64,000 bases of DNA from a bacterium 0.1xD8-71 (GTDB lineage Bacteria > Bacillota > Clostridia > Lachnospirales > Lachnospiraceae), in assembly GCA_003612405.1 (NCBI GenBank), contig RAYR01000023.1:1-64000 (forward strand), written 5' to 3'. Under the pieces are notes generated by a model. That model was not told the DNA's origin. It made no database searches and worked only from the letters and a program-made list of their open reading frames with translations. The stretch's first letter is position 1; the number at the start of each line of letters is the position of its first letter. Shown here piece after piece: positions 56,187-64,000 of this stretch. Position numbers and translations under genes: made by a program.

Positions 56187-57857
56187 ATGAAGACAGATAT
56201 TGAGATTGCACAGGAGGCTGAACTGATTCCCATTGTCGATGTGTCGGCAAAAATCGGTATTGCGGCAGATGACCTGGAGCTTTATGGGAAATATAAGGCA
56301 AAGATTTCGGATGAGTACATAACTGCCGGCCAGAACAGGCCGGATGGCAGACTGATCCTGGTGACGGCCATTAACCCGACGCCCGCAGGGGAAGGGAAAA
56401 CCACCATTACGGTAGGACTCGGGCAGGCTTTCGGCCGGCTGGGAAAGAAGGCAGTTATCGCACTCAGGGAGCCTTCACTTGGACCCTGCTTCGGGATCAA
56501 AGGAGGCGCTGCCGGAGGCGGTTATGCCCAGGTGGTGCCCATGGAAGAACTAAATCTTCATTTTACAGGAGATTTCCATGCCATTACCTCCGCCAATAAT
56601 CTGCTTGCAGCGCTTTTGGATAATCATATACAGCAGGGAAATGAACTGGGGATCGATCCCAGGCAGATTGTCTGGAAAAGATGTCTGGATATGAATGACA
56701 GAGCCCTCAGGAATGTAGTGGTCGGGCTTGGCAGTAAGGCAGACGGCATGGTGCGGGAAGATCATTTTGTGATAACGGTTGCCTCGGAGATTATGGCCAT
56801 ACTTTGTCTCGCCACAGATATCAAAGATTTAAAAGAACGGCTTGGAAAGATTATTGTTGCCTATACGTTCCAGGGGGAGCCGGTAACGGCCGGGGATTTA
56901 CAGGCCGTGGGATCCATGGCAGCTCTCTTAAAAGATGCCATGAAACCCAATCTGATCCAGACTCTGGAACATACGCCGGCCCTGGTACATGGCGGGCCGT
57001 TTGCCAATATTGCCCATGGCTGTAATTCTGTAAGAGCCACAAGGACAGCTTTAAAAATGGCTGACTATGTGATTACGGAAGCCGGATTCGGCGCGGATCT
57101 GGGGGCGGAGAAATTCTTTGACATCAAATGCAGGATGGCCGGCCTTAAGCCGGATGCGGCAGTACTGGTAGCTACCGTGCGCGCACTGAAATACAATGGC
57201 GGTGTGGCCAAAGAGGAGCTTTCCGCTGAGAACTTAAAGGCATTGCAGGACGGCATTGTGAATCTGGAGAAACATATCGAGAACTTACATAAATACGGGG
57301 TTCCCGTTGTGGTTGCCTTAAATGCCTTTGTATCGGATACGGAGGCGGAGATAGCTTATGTAAAGAAGTTCTGCGAAGACAGAAATTGTGAGTTTGCACT
57401 TGCGAGAGTCTGGGAACAGGGCGGGGAAGGCGGTAAGTCTCTGGCAGAGAAAGTCCTGGAGACCCTTGAGAACAAAGAGAGCCATTTTAAGCCGCTGTAT
57501 GAAGATGAAATGCCGCTTGCGGAAAAGATTGAGACAGTGGCGTCGCAGATTTATGGAGCCGGCAGTGTGTCTTATGCGCCGGCGGCAAAAAAACAGCTTG
57601 AAAGGCTTGAAAAGATGGGATTCGGCAGCCTGCCGGTATGTATGGCCAAAACGCAGTATTCTCTTTCCGATAATCCAGTGCTTTTAGGCAGACCTGTCGG
57701 GTTTGAGATGCGTGTGCGGGAAGTCTATGTGTCTGCGGGAGCCGGTTTCGTTGTGGTGCTGACCGGCGATGTGATGACCATGCCCGGCCTGCCCAAAAAG
57801 CCGGCCGCTTACCAGATTGATGTGAAAGAAAACGGAACCATAACAGGATTATTTTAA
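56187..57857 (+). CDS. fhs: Formate--tetrahydrofolate ligase
   Basis: Activates formate onto tetrahydrofolate with ATP. The 556-residue length is normal. The ATP-binding P-loop [18 protein letters not shown] is near residue 68, with [20 protein letters not shown] just behind, TGDFHAIT and [14 protein letters not shown] later. It starts the one-carbon pathway; folD follows 40 bases later. ATG 56187 is preferred over GTG 56181 by spacing to AAAGGCGG. No acetogenesis carbonyl-branch genes are visible, so purine and formyl-Met supply is the safer role. Confidence 0.95.
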   Translation: MKTDIEIAQEAELIPIVDVSAKIGIAADDLELYGKYKAKISDEYITAGQNRPDGRLILVTAINPTPAGEGKTTITVGLGQAFGRLGKKAVIALREPSLGPCFGIKGGAAGGGYAQVVPMEELNLHFTGDFHAITSANNLLAALLDNHIQQGNELGIDPRQIVWKRCLDMNDRALRNVVVGLGSKADGMVREDHFVITVASEIMAILCLATDIKDLKERLGKIIVAYTFQGEPVTAGDLQAVGSMAALLKDAMKPNLIQTLEHTPALVHGGPFANIAHGCNSVRATRTALKMADYVITEAGFGADLGAEKFFDIKCRMAGLKPDAAVLVATVRALKYNGGVAKEELSAENLKALQDGIVNLEKHIENLHKYGVPVVVALNAFVSDTEAEIAYVKKFCEDRNCEFALARVWEQGGEGGKSLAEKVLETLENKESHFKPLYEDEMPLAEKIETVASQIYGAGSVSYAPAAKKQLERLEKMGFGSLPVCMAKTQYSLSDNPVLLGRPVGFEMRVREVYVSAGAGFVVVLTGDVMTMPGLPKKPAAYQIDVKENGTITGLF

Positions 57858-57897
57858 GAAGATATCATATTTTAGGAGAAGAAGGGAGCATGACAGT

Positions 57898-58740
57898 ATG
57901 CCACAGATCATTGACGGGAAACTGATTTCTGCACAGATAAAAGAAGAGGTAAAGGAAAAAGTTGCGAAGTTAAACGCACAGGGAACCAGGGTGTGTCTTG
58001 CGGTTATTCAGGTGGGGACAGATCCGGCATCCAGTGTGTATGTGGGGAATAAGAAGAAGGCATGTGCTTATGTGGGTATTGAATCCCTCTCTTATGAACT
58101 GCCGGAACAGACTTCCCAGGAAGAACTGCTTGCCCTGATTGCCGAATTAAATGGGAAAGCGGAGGTAAACGGAATCCTTGTGCAGCTGCCGCTTCCCGGG
58201 CATATTGATGAAGATGCCGTGATTCGTGCCATTGATCCTAAAAAGGATGTGGACGGATTCCATCCCCAGAGTGTGGGAGCGCTCTGTATCGGTCAGCCGG
58301 GCTTTGTCTCTTGTACGCCGGCCGGCATTATAGAACTTCTGAAACGTTCCGGGATTGAGATTGCAGGGAAAGAGTGTGTGGTCATTGGCAGAAGCAACAT
58401 CGTGGGCAAGCCTATGGCAATCCTGCTTCTTCGGGAAAACGGTACTGTGACGGTGACCCATTCCAGAACCCGGAACCTGAAAGAAGTTACAAGACGGGCG
58501 GACATTCTGGTGGTGGCAGTCGGAAAACCCAGAATGATAACAAGAGAATATGTGAAAGAAGGCGCGGTGGTGATTGATGTAGGGATTCACCGCAATGAAA
58601 ATAACAGGTTATGCGGCGATGTGGACTATGAAGATGTGTCTCCCGTATGCAGTGCGATTACGCCGGTTCCCGGGGGCGTAGGTCCCATGACAATCGCCAT
58701 GCTGATGTATAATTGTGTCAGGTCGATAGAATTACAGTGA
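57898..58740 (+). CDS. folD: Methylene-THF dehydrogenase / methenyl-THF cyclohydrolase
   Basis: A 280-residue bifunctional enzyme interconverting 5,10-methylene- and 10-formyl-THF using NADP. Conserved blocks are VIQVGTDPASSVYVGNKKK (with the catalytic Lys), GILVQLPLPGHID, PKKDVDGFHP, VVIGRSNIVGKPMA and TPVPGGVGPMTIAML. The SD is weak but spacing is fixed by the flanking genes. It is in the fhs operon; together the two link formate to methylene-THF. Confidence 0.95.
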   Translation: MPQIIDGKLISAQIKEEVKEKVAKLNAQGTRVCLAVIQVGTDPASSVYVGNKKKACAYVGIESLSYELPEQTSQEELLALIAELNGKAEVNGILVQLPLPGHIDEDAVIRAIDPKKDVDGFHPQSVGALCIGQPGFVSCTPAGIIELLKRSGIEIAGKECVVIGRSNIVGKPMAILLLRENGTVTVTHSRTRNLKEVTRRADILVVAVGKPRMITREYVKEGAVVIDVGIHRNENNRLCGDVDYEDVSPVCSAITPVPGGVGPMTIAMLMYNCVRSIELQ

Positions 58741-58772
58741 TGACCAGCTAACGTAGAAAGAGGGAACGGCCT

Positions 58773-60221
58773 ATGAAGTGCCCCCATTGTGGAAATGAAA
58801 TAACCGAAGGCCATCTGATCTGTGAAACCTGCGGAGAGGAAATCCGTATTGTTCCGGATTTTGAGCCTGAGATAGAAAACAGTATAACAGAAACTTTGTC
58901 CACGCTGGCATCCATGCAGGAGGGAAAAGACACAGAAGAAATGCCGGGGCAGGACGAGACAGACGTTTCTATGCCTAAAGAAGCAGAGGATATGGCAGGG
59001 AGCGGCACTAAAAAACTATGGGTTATCTTAAGCCTTGTATTGTTGTTTGCGGTGGCCCTGATATCCTATGGCCTTTATTCCTATCATGTGCAGACAGTGG
59101 AATTTCAGATAGACAAGGCCAAAACCTATGCGGACAAGGGCGCCTATGAAGAAGCTGTTGCCTGTCTGGAGACAGCTTATGGACAGTATCCTGATGTGTC
59201 GGAGATACTTTTTTTGGAGGCGGATTATTATTATTTACAGGATAATCATGATGCCGCACTCTCTGCATTGATGCGGATCATCGGGGATGACCGCTATGCC
59301 CGCGAAGAGGTGGAGGAAGCATATGATAAGATGGTCACCATCTATGCAAACCTTGGGCAGTATGATAAGATCAATGAACTCTTACGCAGTTGCCCGGATG
59401 AACGGATTGTGACCATGTTCCAGGGGTATCTGGCCATGGAGCCGGAATTCAGCTATGTAGAAGGCAGTTATGCGGAAGTGATTCCCTTAAAATTAAGTTC
59501 CAATACGGCGGGAACCATTTATTATACCATGGATGGCTCGACGCCCAGTAAAAACAGTCAGATTTATACGGCGCCTATCTTTCTGGAGACCGGGGAATAC
59601 ACCATCAGTGCCTTTTTTGTCAATGATTATGGAATCGAGAGTGAGATCGTCACAAAGACATATATCATTAACCTTGCAGTGCCTAATGCACCGGAAGTGG
59701 AACTATACAGCGGAGAGTATTCCCATGCCATGATGGTTGCCGTGGAAGAGACGGAAGGATGTAAGATATATTATACGACGGATGAATCGGAGCCCACATC
59801 GGACAGTGTTCCTTATACGGGACCGATTCCGATGCCTCTTGGAACCACGCTCTTTAAGTTTGTGAATATCAGTGAGGAAGGGATTTCCAGTGAAGTGACC
59901 ATGCGCACATATACCTTGAGGCTGCGGGGAGCTGTTACTACCGGACAGGCGGTAACCAATCTGGTAACCAGATTGGTGGAATCGGAATATCTTGAGGATG
60001 CAGCCGGACATAACAAACGTCAGGTCGGCACATTGAGTTATCAGTTCAGTTCCGTGCTGCTGGTGGATGGAGAAGATTATTATACAATATATGAGTATTA
60101 TGATGATGGAACAGGAATCTTAAGCCGTACAGACAAAGTATTCCTGGTACAGGTTTATACGGGAGAACCGGCCCAGCTTAGTTACGATACCAAAGGAAAC
60201 TTTGTGGCAAATCCAATATAA
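58773..60221 (+). CDS. Zinc-ribbon/TPR membrane protein with two chitobiase-C-like repeats
   Basis: A 482-residue single-pass protein. An N-terminal zinc ribbon (CPHCGNEITEGHLICETCG, residues 3-21) and acidic region lead to a transmembrane helix at about 86-105. TPR-like helices follow at about 115-225. Two related beta modules (about 235-310 and 315-390) each contain IYYT-D-S-PS/T as in chitobiase/beta-hexosaminidase C-terminal (CHB_HEX_C_1) domains: IYYTMDGSTPS and IYYTTDESEPT. A final beta-rich part follows. With the ribbon inside and the repeats outside, it looks like an envelope sensor or structural protein. Its place behind folD is unexplained. Confidence 0.72.
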   Translation: MKCPHCGNEITEGHLICETCGEEIRIVPDFEPEIENSITETLSTLASMQEGKDTEEMPGQDETDVSMPKEAEDMAGSGTKKLWVILSLVLLFAVALISYGLYSYHVQTVEFQIDKAKTYADKGAYEEAVACLETAYGQYPDVSEILFLEADYYYLQDNHDAALSALMRIIGDDRYAREEVEEAYDKMVTIYANLGQYDKINELLRSCPDERIVTMFQGYLAMEPEFSYVEGSYAEVIPLKLSSNTAGTIYYTMDGSTPSKNSQIYTAPIFLETGEYTISAFFVNDYGIESEIVTKTYIINLAVPNAPEVELYSGEYSHAMMVAVEETEGCKIYYTTDESEPTSDSVPYTGPIPMPLGTTLFKFVNISEEGISSEVTMRTYTLRLRGAVTTGQAVTNLVTRLVESEYLEDAAGHNKRQVGTLSYQFSSVLLVDGEDYYTIYEYYDDGTGILSRTDKVFLVQVYTGEPAQLSYDTKGNFVANPI

Positions 60222-60226
60222 AACTA

Positions 60227-60255
60227 TTGCAAAAGCTTGAAAGTTCCTATATGAT
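60227..60255 (+). promoter_or_regulatory. Probable promoter of nfnAB
   Basis: TTGCAA (60227-60232), 17-base spacer, TATGAT (60250-60255), 70 bases before the start of nfnA. GATCAGGGA is directly repeated at about 60291 and 60305 in the 5' leader. Confidence 0.5.
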
Positions 60256-60324
60256 AGTCTACGGACAAAATGTGACATGATTTTTCAAAAGATCAGGGAA
60301 CGTTGATCAGGGAGGATAAGTAAG

Positions 60325-61215
60325 ATGTATAAGATCATAAAAGCAGAAGAACTGACGACAAACATCTACCTCATGGATGTGGAGGCACCTCGTGTGGCCA
60401 GAACCTGTCAGCCGGGGCAGTTTGTTATCGTCAGAATGGATGAGAACGGAGAGCGCATCCCGCTGACCATCTGCGACTATGACGCAGACAGGGGGACAAT
60501 TACCATAGTCTTCCAGGTAGTGGGCGCTGCTACGGAAATGATGAGACATTTGCAGACAGGGGACAGTTTCCACGATTTTGTAGGGCCTCTTGGCTGTGCT
60601 TCGGAGTTCGTGAATGAAGATATTTCCAGTCTGAAGAATAAAAGAATCCTTTTTGTGGCAGGGGGACTTGGCACGGCACCGGTCTATCCGCAGGTCAAAT
60701 GGCTGCATGAGAGAGGCATTAATGCGGATGTCATTGTGGGTGCCAAAACCAAAGATCTGCTTATCATGGAAGAGGAGATGAAGGCTGTAGCCGGCAATCT
60801 CTATATCACCACGGACGATGGCTCCTACGGCAGAAGCGGTATGGTGACCAAGGTAATTGAGGATCTGGTGGAGCAGGAAGAAAAGCAGTATGATGTATGT
60901 GTTGCGATCGGGCCTATGATCATGATGAAATTTGTCTGTCTGACCACCAAGAAATATGAACTGCCTACCGTTGTCAGCATGAATCCCATTATGGTGGATG
61001 GTACAGGTATGTGCGGTGCCTGCCGTCTGACTGTGGACGGAGAAGTGAAGTTCGCATGTGTAGACGGGCCGGAATTTGACGGACACAAGGTAGATTTCGA
61101 TCAGGCGATGAAACGCCAGCAGATGTATAAAACACAGGAAGGCAGAGCATTTTTGAAAGCCAAAGAGGGAGATACCCATCACGGCGGCTGCGGAAACTGC
61201 GGAGGTGAATCATGA
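60325..61215 (+). CDS. nfnA: NADH-dependent ferredoxin:NADP+ oxidoreductase, small subunit NfnA
   Basis: A 296-residue flavoprotein of the ferredoxin reductase-like group that binds FAD and NAD(H). The FAD-binding PGQFVIVRMDENGERIPLT, nucleotide-binding FVAGGLGTAPVYPQ and the 2Fe-2S motif GMCGACRLTVDGEVKFAC are present. NfnAB bifurcates electrons between NADPH, NAD+ and ferredoxin. The end GGCGNCGGES overlaps the nfnB start by four bases. It would supply NADPH for the biosynthetic enzymes nearby, such as isocitrate dehydrogenase in reverse. Confidence 0.9.
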   Translation: MYKIIKAEELTTNIYLMDVEAPRVARTCQPGQFVIVRMDENGERIPLTICDYDADRGTITIVFQVVGAATEMMRHLQTGDSFHDFVGPLGCASEFVNEDISSLKNKRILFVAGGLGTAPVYPQVKWLHERGINADVIVGAKTKDLLIMEEEMKAVAGNLYITTDDGSYGRSGMVTKVIEDLVEQEEKQYDVCVAIGPMIMMKFVCLTTKKYELPTVVSMNPIMVDGTGMCGACRLTVDGEVKFACVDGPEFDGHKVDFDQAMKRQQMYKTQEGRAFLKAKEGDTHHGGCGNCGGES

Positions 61216-62603
61216 CAACAGATGTGTTAAAGAAAGTGCCTGTCCGGGAACAGGATGCGAAGGTACGTGCCACAAATTTTGAAGAAGTATGTCTGGGCTA
61301 TGATAAGGAAGAAGCGATGTGCGAGGCAACTCGCTGCATCAACTGTAAAAATGCCCAGTGTATCAAAGGCTGCCCGGTAGCCATCAACATTCCGGGATTT
61401 ATCGAGAAAGTAAAGGAAGGCGATATTGCCGCCGCTTATCAGATTATCAGCGAGGCGTCTGCCCTTCCGGCAGTCTGCGGACGGGTATGTCCACAGGAGA
61501 GCCAGTGTGAAGGCAAGTGTATCCGAGGCATCAAGGGTGAACCGGTTTCCATTGGCAAATTAGAGCGTTTTGTGGCAGACTGGGCCAGAGAGAATGATAT
61601 CAAACCCGCTAGTGCCAAAGAAAAGAAAAATAAGAAGGTCGCTGTAATCGGTTCCGGACCGGCAGGTCTTACCTGCGCCGGGGATCTGGCGAAAATGGGA
61701 TATGAGGTAACCATTTTCGAGGCGCTTCATGAGCCGGGCGGCGTGCTTGTATATGGTATTCCTGAGTTCCGTCTTCCCAAGCAGGCAGTGGTTGCCCAGG
61801 AAATCGAGAACGTAAAAGCACTGGGGGTTAAGATTGAGACCAATGTGGTGATCGGCAAATCTGTCACCATAGATGATCTTCTGACAGAAGAAGGCTATGA
61901 TGCCGTATTTATCGGTTCCGGGGCAGGACTTCCAAAATTCATGGGGATTCCGGGAGAGCAGGCGCTGGGTGTGTTCTCTGCCAATGAATATCTGACCAGA
62001 AGTAATCTGATGAAAGCGTTTGATGAGACCTCCAATACCCCTATTATGCACGGCAGGAAAGTGGCTGTTGTCGGCGGCGGCAACGTAGCCATGGATGCGG
62101 CCAGAACAGCTCTTCGTCTGGGGGCGGAGGTGCATATTGTATACCGCAGGAGTGAGGAAGAACTTCCCGCCCGTGTGGAGGAAGTACATCATGCGAAAGA
62201 AGAAGGCATTATCTTTGACCTGCTCACCAATCCCACGGAAATCCTGGAGGATGAAAACGGCTGGGTTTGCGGTATGAAATGTGTGCGGATGGAGCTGGGT
62301 GAACCGGATGCTTCCGGCAGACGCCGCCCGGTAGAAATAAAAGGTTCTGATTTTGTGATGGAGGTGGACACTGTGATCATGTCCCTTGGAACCTCACCCA
62401 ATCCGCTTATTTCATCGACCACGAAGGGGCTTGAAATAAACAAATACAAGTGTATTGTGGCGGAGGAAGAGTTCGGTAAGACCACCAAAGAGGGTGTCTA
62501 TGCAGGCGGTGACGCGGTAACCGGTGCAGCTACGGTAATTCTTGCCATGGGTGCCGGCAAAGCGGCTGCAAAGGGAATTAATGAATATCTTTCAGGGAAA
62601 TAA
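61212..62603 (+). CDS. nfnB: NADPH-binding large subunit NfnB (glutamate synthase small subunit-like)
   Basis: A 463-residue flavoprotein, partner of NfnA. The N-terminus carries 4Fe-4S ligands (CINCKNAQCIKGCP and CGRVCPQESQCEGKC). Two dinucleotide folds follow: VIGSGPAGLTCAGDLA near 150 and VVGGGNVAMDAARTAL near 290, with FEALHEPGGVLVYGIPEFRLP between. It is annotated as GltA in many genomes, but the pairing with NfnA makes the bifurcating transhydrogenase more likely than glutamate synthase. A terminator-like hairpin follows. Confidence 0.9.
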   Translation: MTTDVLKKVPVREQDAKVRATNFEEVCLGYDKEEAMCEATRCINCKNAQCIKGCPVAINIPGFIEKVKEGDIAAAYQIISEASALPAVCGRVCPQESQCEGKCIRGIKGEPVSIGKLERFVADWARENDIKPASAKEKKNKKVAVIGSGPAGLTCAGDLAKMGYEVTIFEALHEPGGVLVYGIPEFRLPKQAVVAQEIENVKALGVKIETNVVIGKSVTIDDLLTEEGYDAVFIGSGAGLPKFMGIPGEQALGVFSANEYLTRSNLMKAFDETSNTPIMHGRKVAVVGGGNVAMDAARTALRLGAEVHIVYRRSEEELPARVEEVHHAKEEGIIFDLLTNPTEILEDENGWVCGMKCVRMELGEPDASGRRRPVEIKGSDFVMEVDTVIMSLGTSPNPLISSTTKGLEINKYKCIVAEEEFGKTTKEGVYAGGDAVTGAATVILAMGAGKAAAKGINEYLSGK

Positions 62604-62627
62604 ACCAGTCGTATAAGAATAATGAAG

Positions 62628-62665
62628 GCCTGTCTACTGTCAACCTGGTGGGCAGGCGTCTTTAA
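62628..62665 (+). terminator. Probable terminator of nfnAB
   Basis: GCCTGTCTAC (62628-62637) pairs with GTGGGCAGGC (62648-62657) with two G-U pairs, followed by GTCTTTAATAT. The tail is T-poor, so strength is uncertain. Confidence 0.55.
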
Positions 62666-62744
62666 TATATGGGAATTCCAACTAAGAAATTCTTAATAAT
62701 TTATATGGGCCAATTTTAAGGATTGTCCGTTATGATAGGAAGTA

Positions 62745-62851
62745 GTGTGAAAAATTACACTGGAGTGCCGATTTTTCACACGCAAATTTGAGATTTGCGT
62801 CGCCCCGTCGCGTAAACGCTCCGGAATGGGGATAATATGAGGAATGACCTC
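62745..62851 (+). promoter_or_regulatory. Structured leader with four successive hairpins
   Basis: Stem 1: GTGTGAAAAAT (62745-62755) with ATTTTTCACAC (62771-62781), loop holding CACT/AGTG. Stem 2: ACGCAAAT (62780-62787) with ATTTGCGT (62793-62800), partly exclusive with stem 1. Stem 3: CCCC (62803-62806) with GGGG (62828-62831), inner GCGT/ACGC. Stem 4: GAGG (62839-62842) with CCTC (62848-62851). It ends 19 bases before the next start. It resembles a cis-acting RNA, with no riboswitch family that I recognise. Confidence 0.55.
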
Positions 62852-62870
62852 GGAAAGGTATGTGTGACAT

Positions 62871-64000
62871 ATGAATCTGATGGAGAGAAATAACGACAAA
62901 AAGAAAAAAGAAGGAAAGAAACAGCACGAGGATATCCGCGCTAAGATAGATGAGGATCTTGAACTGGTGGATTTAAACGAAGAAGAGGATGAGGAAGACG
63001 AGGAGAAACCCGGCGGTTTGCAGGGACTTCTGCAAAAACCTTATATGACAACAGTACTTATGGGTATCATTGTCGTACTGCTTATCTGTATTGTTGTGCT
63101 GTTGGTGTTTATGCCTTCCCGCAGGGATTCTTCCATACAGACCGATGGGCGTGCCGATTTAGAGCAGAATATTACGGACTATGCAAAAGAGCAGAAGGAA
63201 AAAGAGAAAGAGGACGATGACGGTAAGTCTTCCGATGTCATCGTAGTGGAACCTCCGGCAAAGGAGACGGTGGAAGAAAGCAGGGAAGAAGAGGATGAGG
63301 AAGAAGAGGAAGAGCCGGCAGTGACCACACAGAAGCCGGAAGCGGCGGACAGCGATAAGACGGCTGTGGTGGTGGATATTGAGGATGAGAACGATGAAGC
63401 CTACACCAAAGAATTTATTTTAAATGAGGCATTACCTTATTTCGCAGATAATAATCAGGATGCTATCTGGGATTTGGCCCATCTGAAACGCTATGTCAAA
63501 TTATCGAAGGAACTGGAGGGCAGCGGTAAATTCTACTATCAGGGCGATGTGGACGGCGACGGCAGACCAAACGGCAAGGGTTTGGCCATCTATGAGAAGA
63601 ACAGTTACTATTATGGAGAGTGGAGCCACGGTGTCAGAAGCGGCCAGGGCAACTGGTTCCGGTTCTATATCAGCCAGAAGAACAAGACAAATGCCATGGG
63701 CAAGTATATGGCGCACAGTTACAGCGGACAGTGGGCCGATGATCTGCCTAACGGCGATGGGGCGGAGCACTATGAAGTAGATATCTCCAGATTGGAAAGA
63801 CATACCCGAATCTTACAGAATGTGGTGGGGAATTTCACCGATGGGCTTTACGATGGCGATATGTATGCCAATACGGTTGATTATATCGGCAATGTGGAGG
63901 AATGGAACGGCGTGGCCAATCAGGGAGTTTTTACTTTGTGGCGGGATATGAGCGCTATCGGAGAGTGTTCCGTGTGGCAGAACAGAGACGATACCTCTCT
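62871..64000 (+). CDS. Membrane-anchored acidic protein with MORN-like repeats (3' end outside window)
   Basis: The frame is open from ATG 62871 to the right edge (376 codons seen), so the protein is longer. Residues 1-60 are charged (DLELVDLNEEEDEEDEE); a transmembrane helix near 60-85 (TVLMGIIVVLLICIVVLLVF) makes it single-pass. An acidic linker (EEEDEEEEEEP) follows, then from about 200 a Tyr/Gly-rich region with MORN-like units: FYYQGDVDGDGRPNGKG, YYYGEWSHGVRSGQG and YSGQWADDLPNGDGAEHY. MORN repeats bind lipids or polymers. The start is uncertain because ATG 62880 is also in frame and the SD (GAAAGG) lies rather far upstream. The leader holds four hairpins. Confidence 0.75.
   Translation, partial: MNLMERNNDKKKKEGKKQHEDIRAKIDEDLELVDLNEEEDEEDEEKPGGLQGLLQKPYMTTVLMGIIVVLLICIVVLLVFMPSRRDSSIQTDGRADLEQNITDYAKEQKEKEKEDDDGKSSDVIVVEPPAKETVEESREEEDEEEEEEPAVTTQKPEAADSDKTAVVVDIEDENDEAYTKEFILNEALPYFADNNQDAIWDLAHLKRYVKLSKELEGSGKFYYQGDVDGDGRPNGKGLAIYEKNSYYYGEWSHGVRSGQGNWFRFYISQKNKTNAMGKYMAHSYSGQWADDLPNGDGAEHYEVDISRLERHTRILQNVVGNFTDGLYDGDMYANTVDYIGNVEEWNGVANQGVFTLWRDMSAIGECSVWQNRDDTS

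Noticed and set aside
60256..60324. Rex or Fur-like operator in the nfnAB leader
   Set aside because: TGTGACATGATTTTTCA has only one poor half; no palindrome.
1..64000. CRISPR arrays, tRNA or rRNA genes, prophage
   Set aside because: No regular short direct repeats with spacers, no tRNA cloverleaf or rRNA sequence noticed, no phage structural genes. The 37-bp pair at 46732 and 46794 is only two copies with a 25-base gap and no cas gene.

Overview
The window looks like chromosome from a strictly anaerobic, spore-forming member of Clostridia, most likely Lachnospiraceae. The pointers are a cotJABC spore-coat operon, a group B-type [FeFe] hydrogenase, NfnAB transhydrogenase, Rex, formate-THF ligase with FolD, a SpoIIIE/FtsK translocase, Gram-positive SD-type ribosome sites and sortase-anchored BspA-like surface proteins. 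The family call is inference from gene content; no rRNA or tRNA gene was seen.

Left edge (1-5.5 kb): an IS66-type element (tnpB cut by the window edge, tnpC complete) lies next to a visibly AT-rich, minus-strand island of drug-efflux character. The island holds one intact MATE transporter, a response-regulator remnant, and a second MATE gene in decay joined directly to a headless GNAT acetyltransferase. The decayed MATE gene still has a textbook promoter and a leader hairpin that looks like a transcription attenuator.

5.5-25 kb is core accessory chromosome: cotJCBA (minus), a Gld-type ABC transporter with fused GldF-GldG subunit, an HD phosphohydrolase, the hydrogenase under a near-consensus Rex operator, gltX, a UvrD-like helicase, a DUF1292 protein, a GH13 debranching-enzyme homologue that has lost two of its three catalytic residues, DUF5662, a tiny Cys-rich protein, trpS, a histidine phosphatase, hflKC, a TPR protein and a DUF4037 protein.

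25-38 kb is the most distinctive block. It holds a class B sortase, a cytoplasmic PAS-PAS chemoreceptor-like protein, two very large BspA/leucine-rich-repeat surface proteins with PxTGD sorting signals, and a subtilase without signal peptide. The sortase and the first giant substrate have near-identical promoter segments, and the two substrates share signal-peptide, wall-proximal and sorting-signal motifs. I read this as one self-contained surface-display module.

38-64 kb: a GntR/FCD regulator and NADP-isocitrate dehydrogenase; a 134-bp inverted repeat; an ABC-F ATPase; rex (whose product probably controls the hydrogenase at 10.7 kb); NAD(P)HX repair; alr-mazF with 37-bp hairpin repeats between them; a CNNM/CorC protein; YebC; an O-acetylhomoserine sulfhydrylase behind two leader hairpins; a membrane protein; TepA-SpoIIIE; fhs-folD; a zinc-ribbon/TPR protein; nfnAB; and, behind a leader of four successive hairpins, a membrane-anchored acidic protein cut by the right edge.
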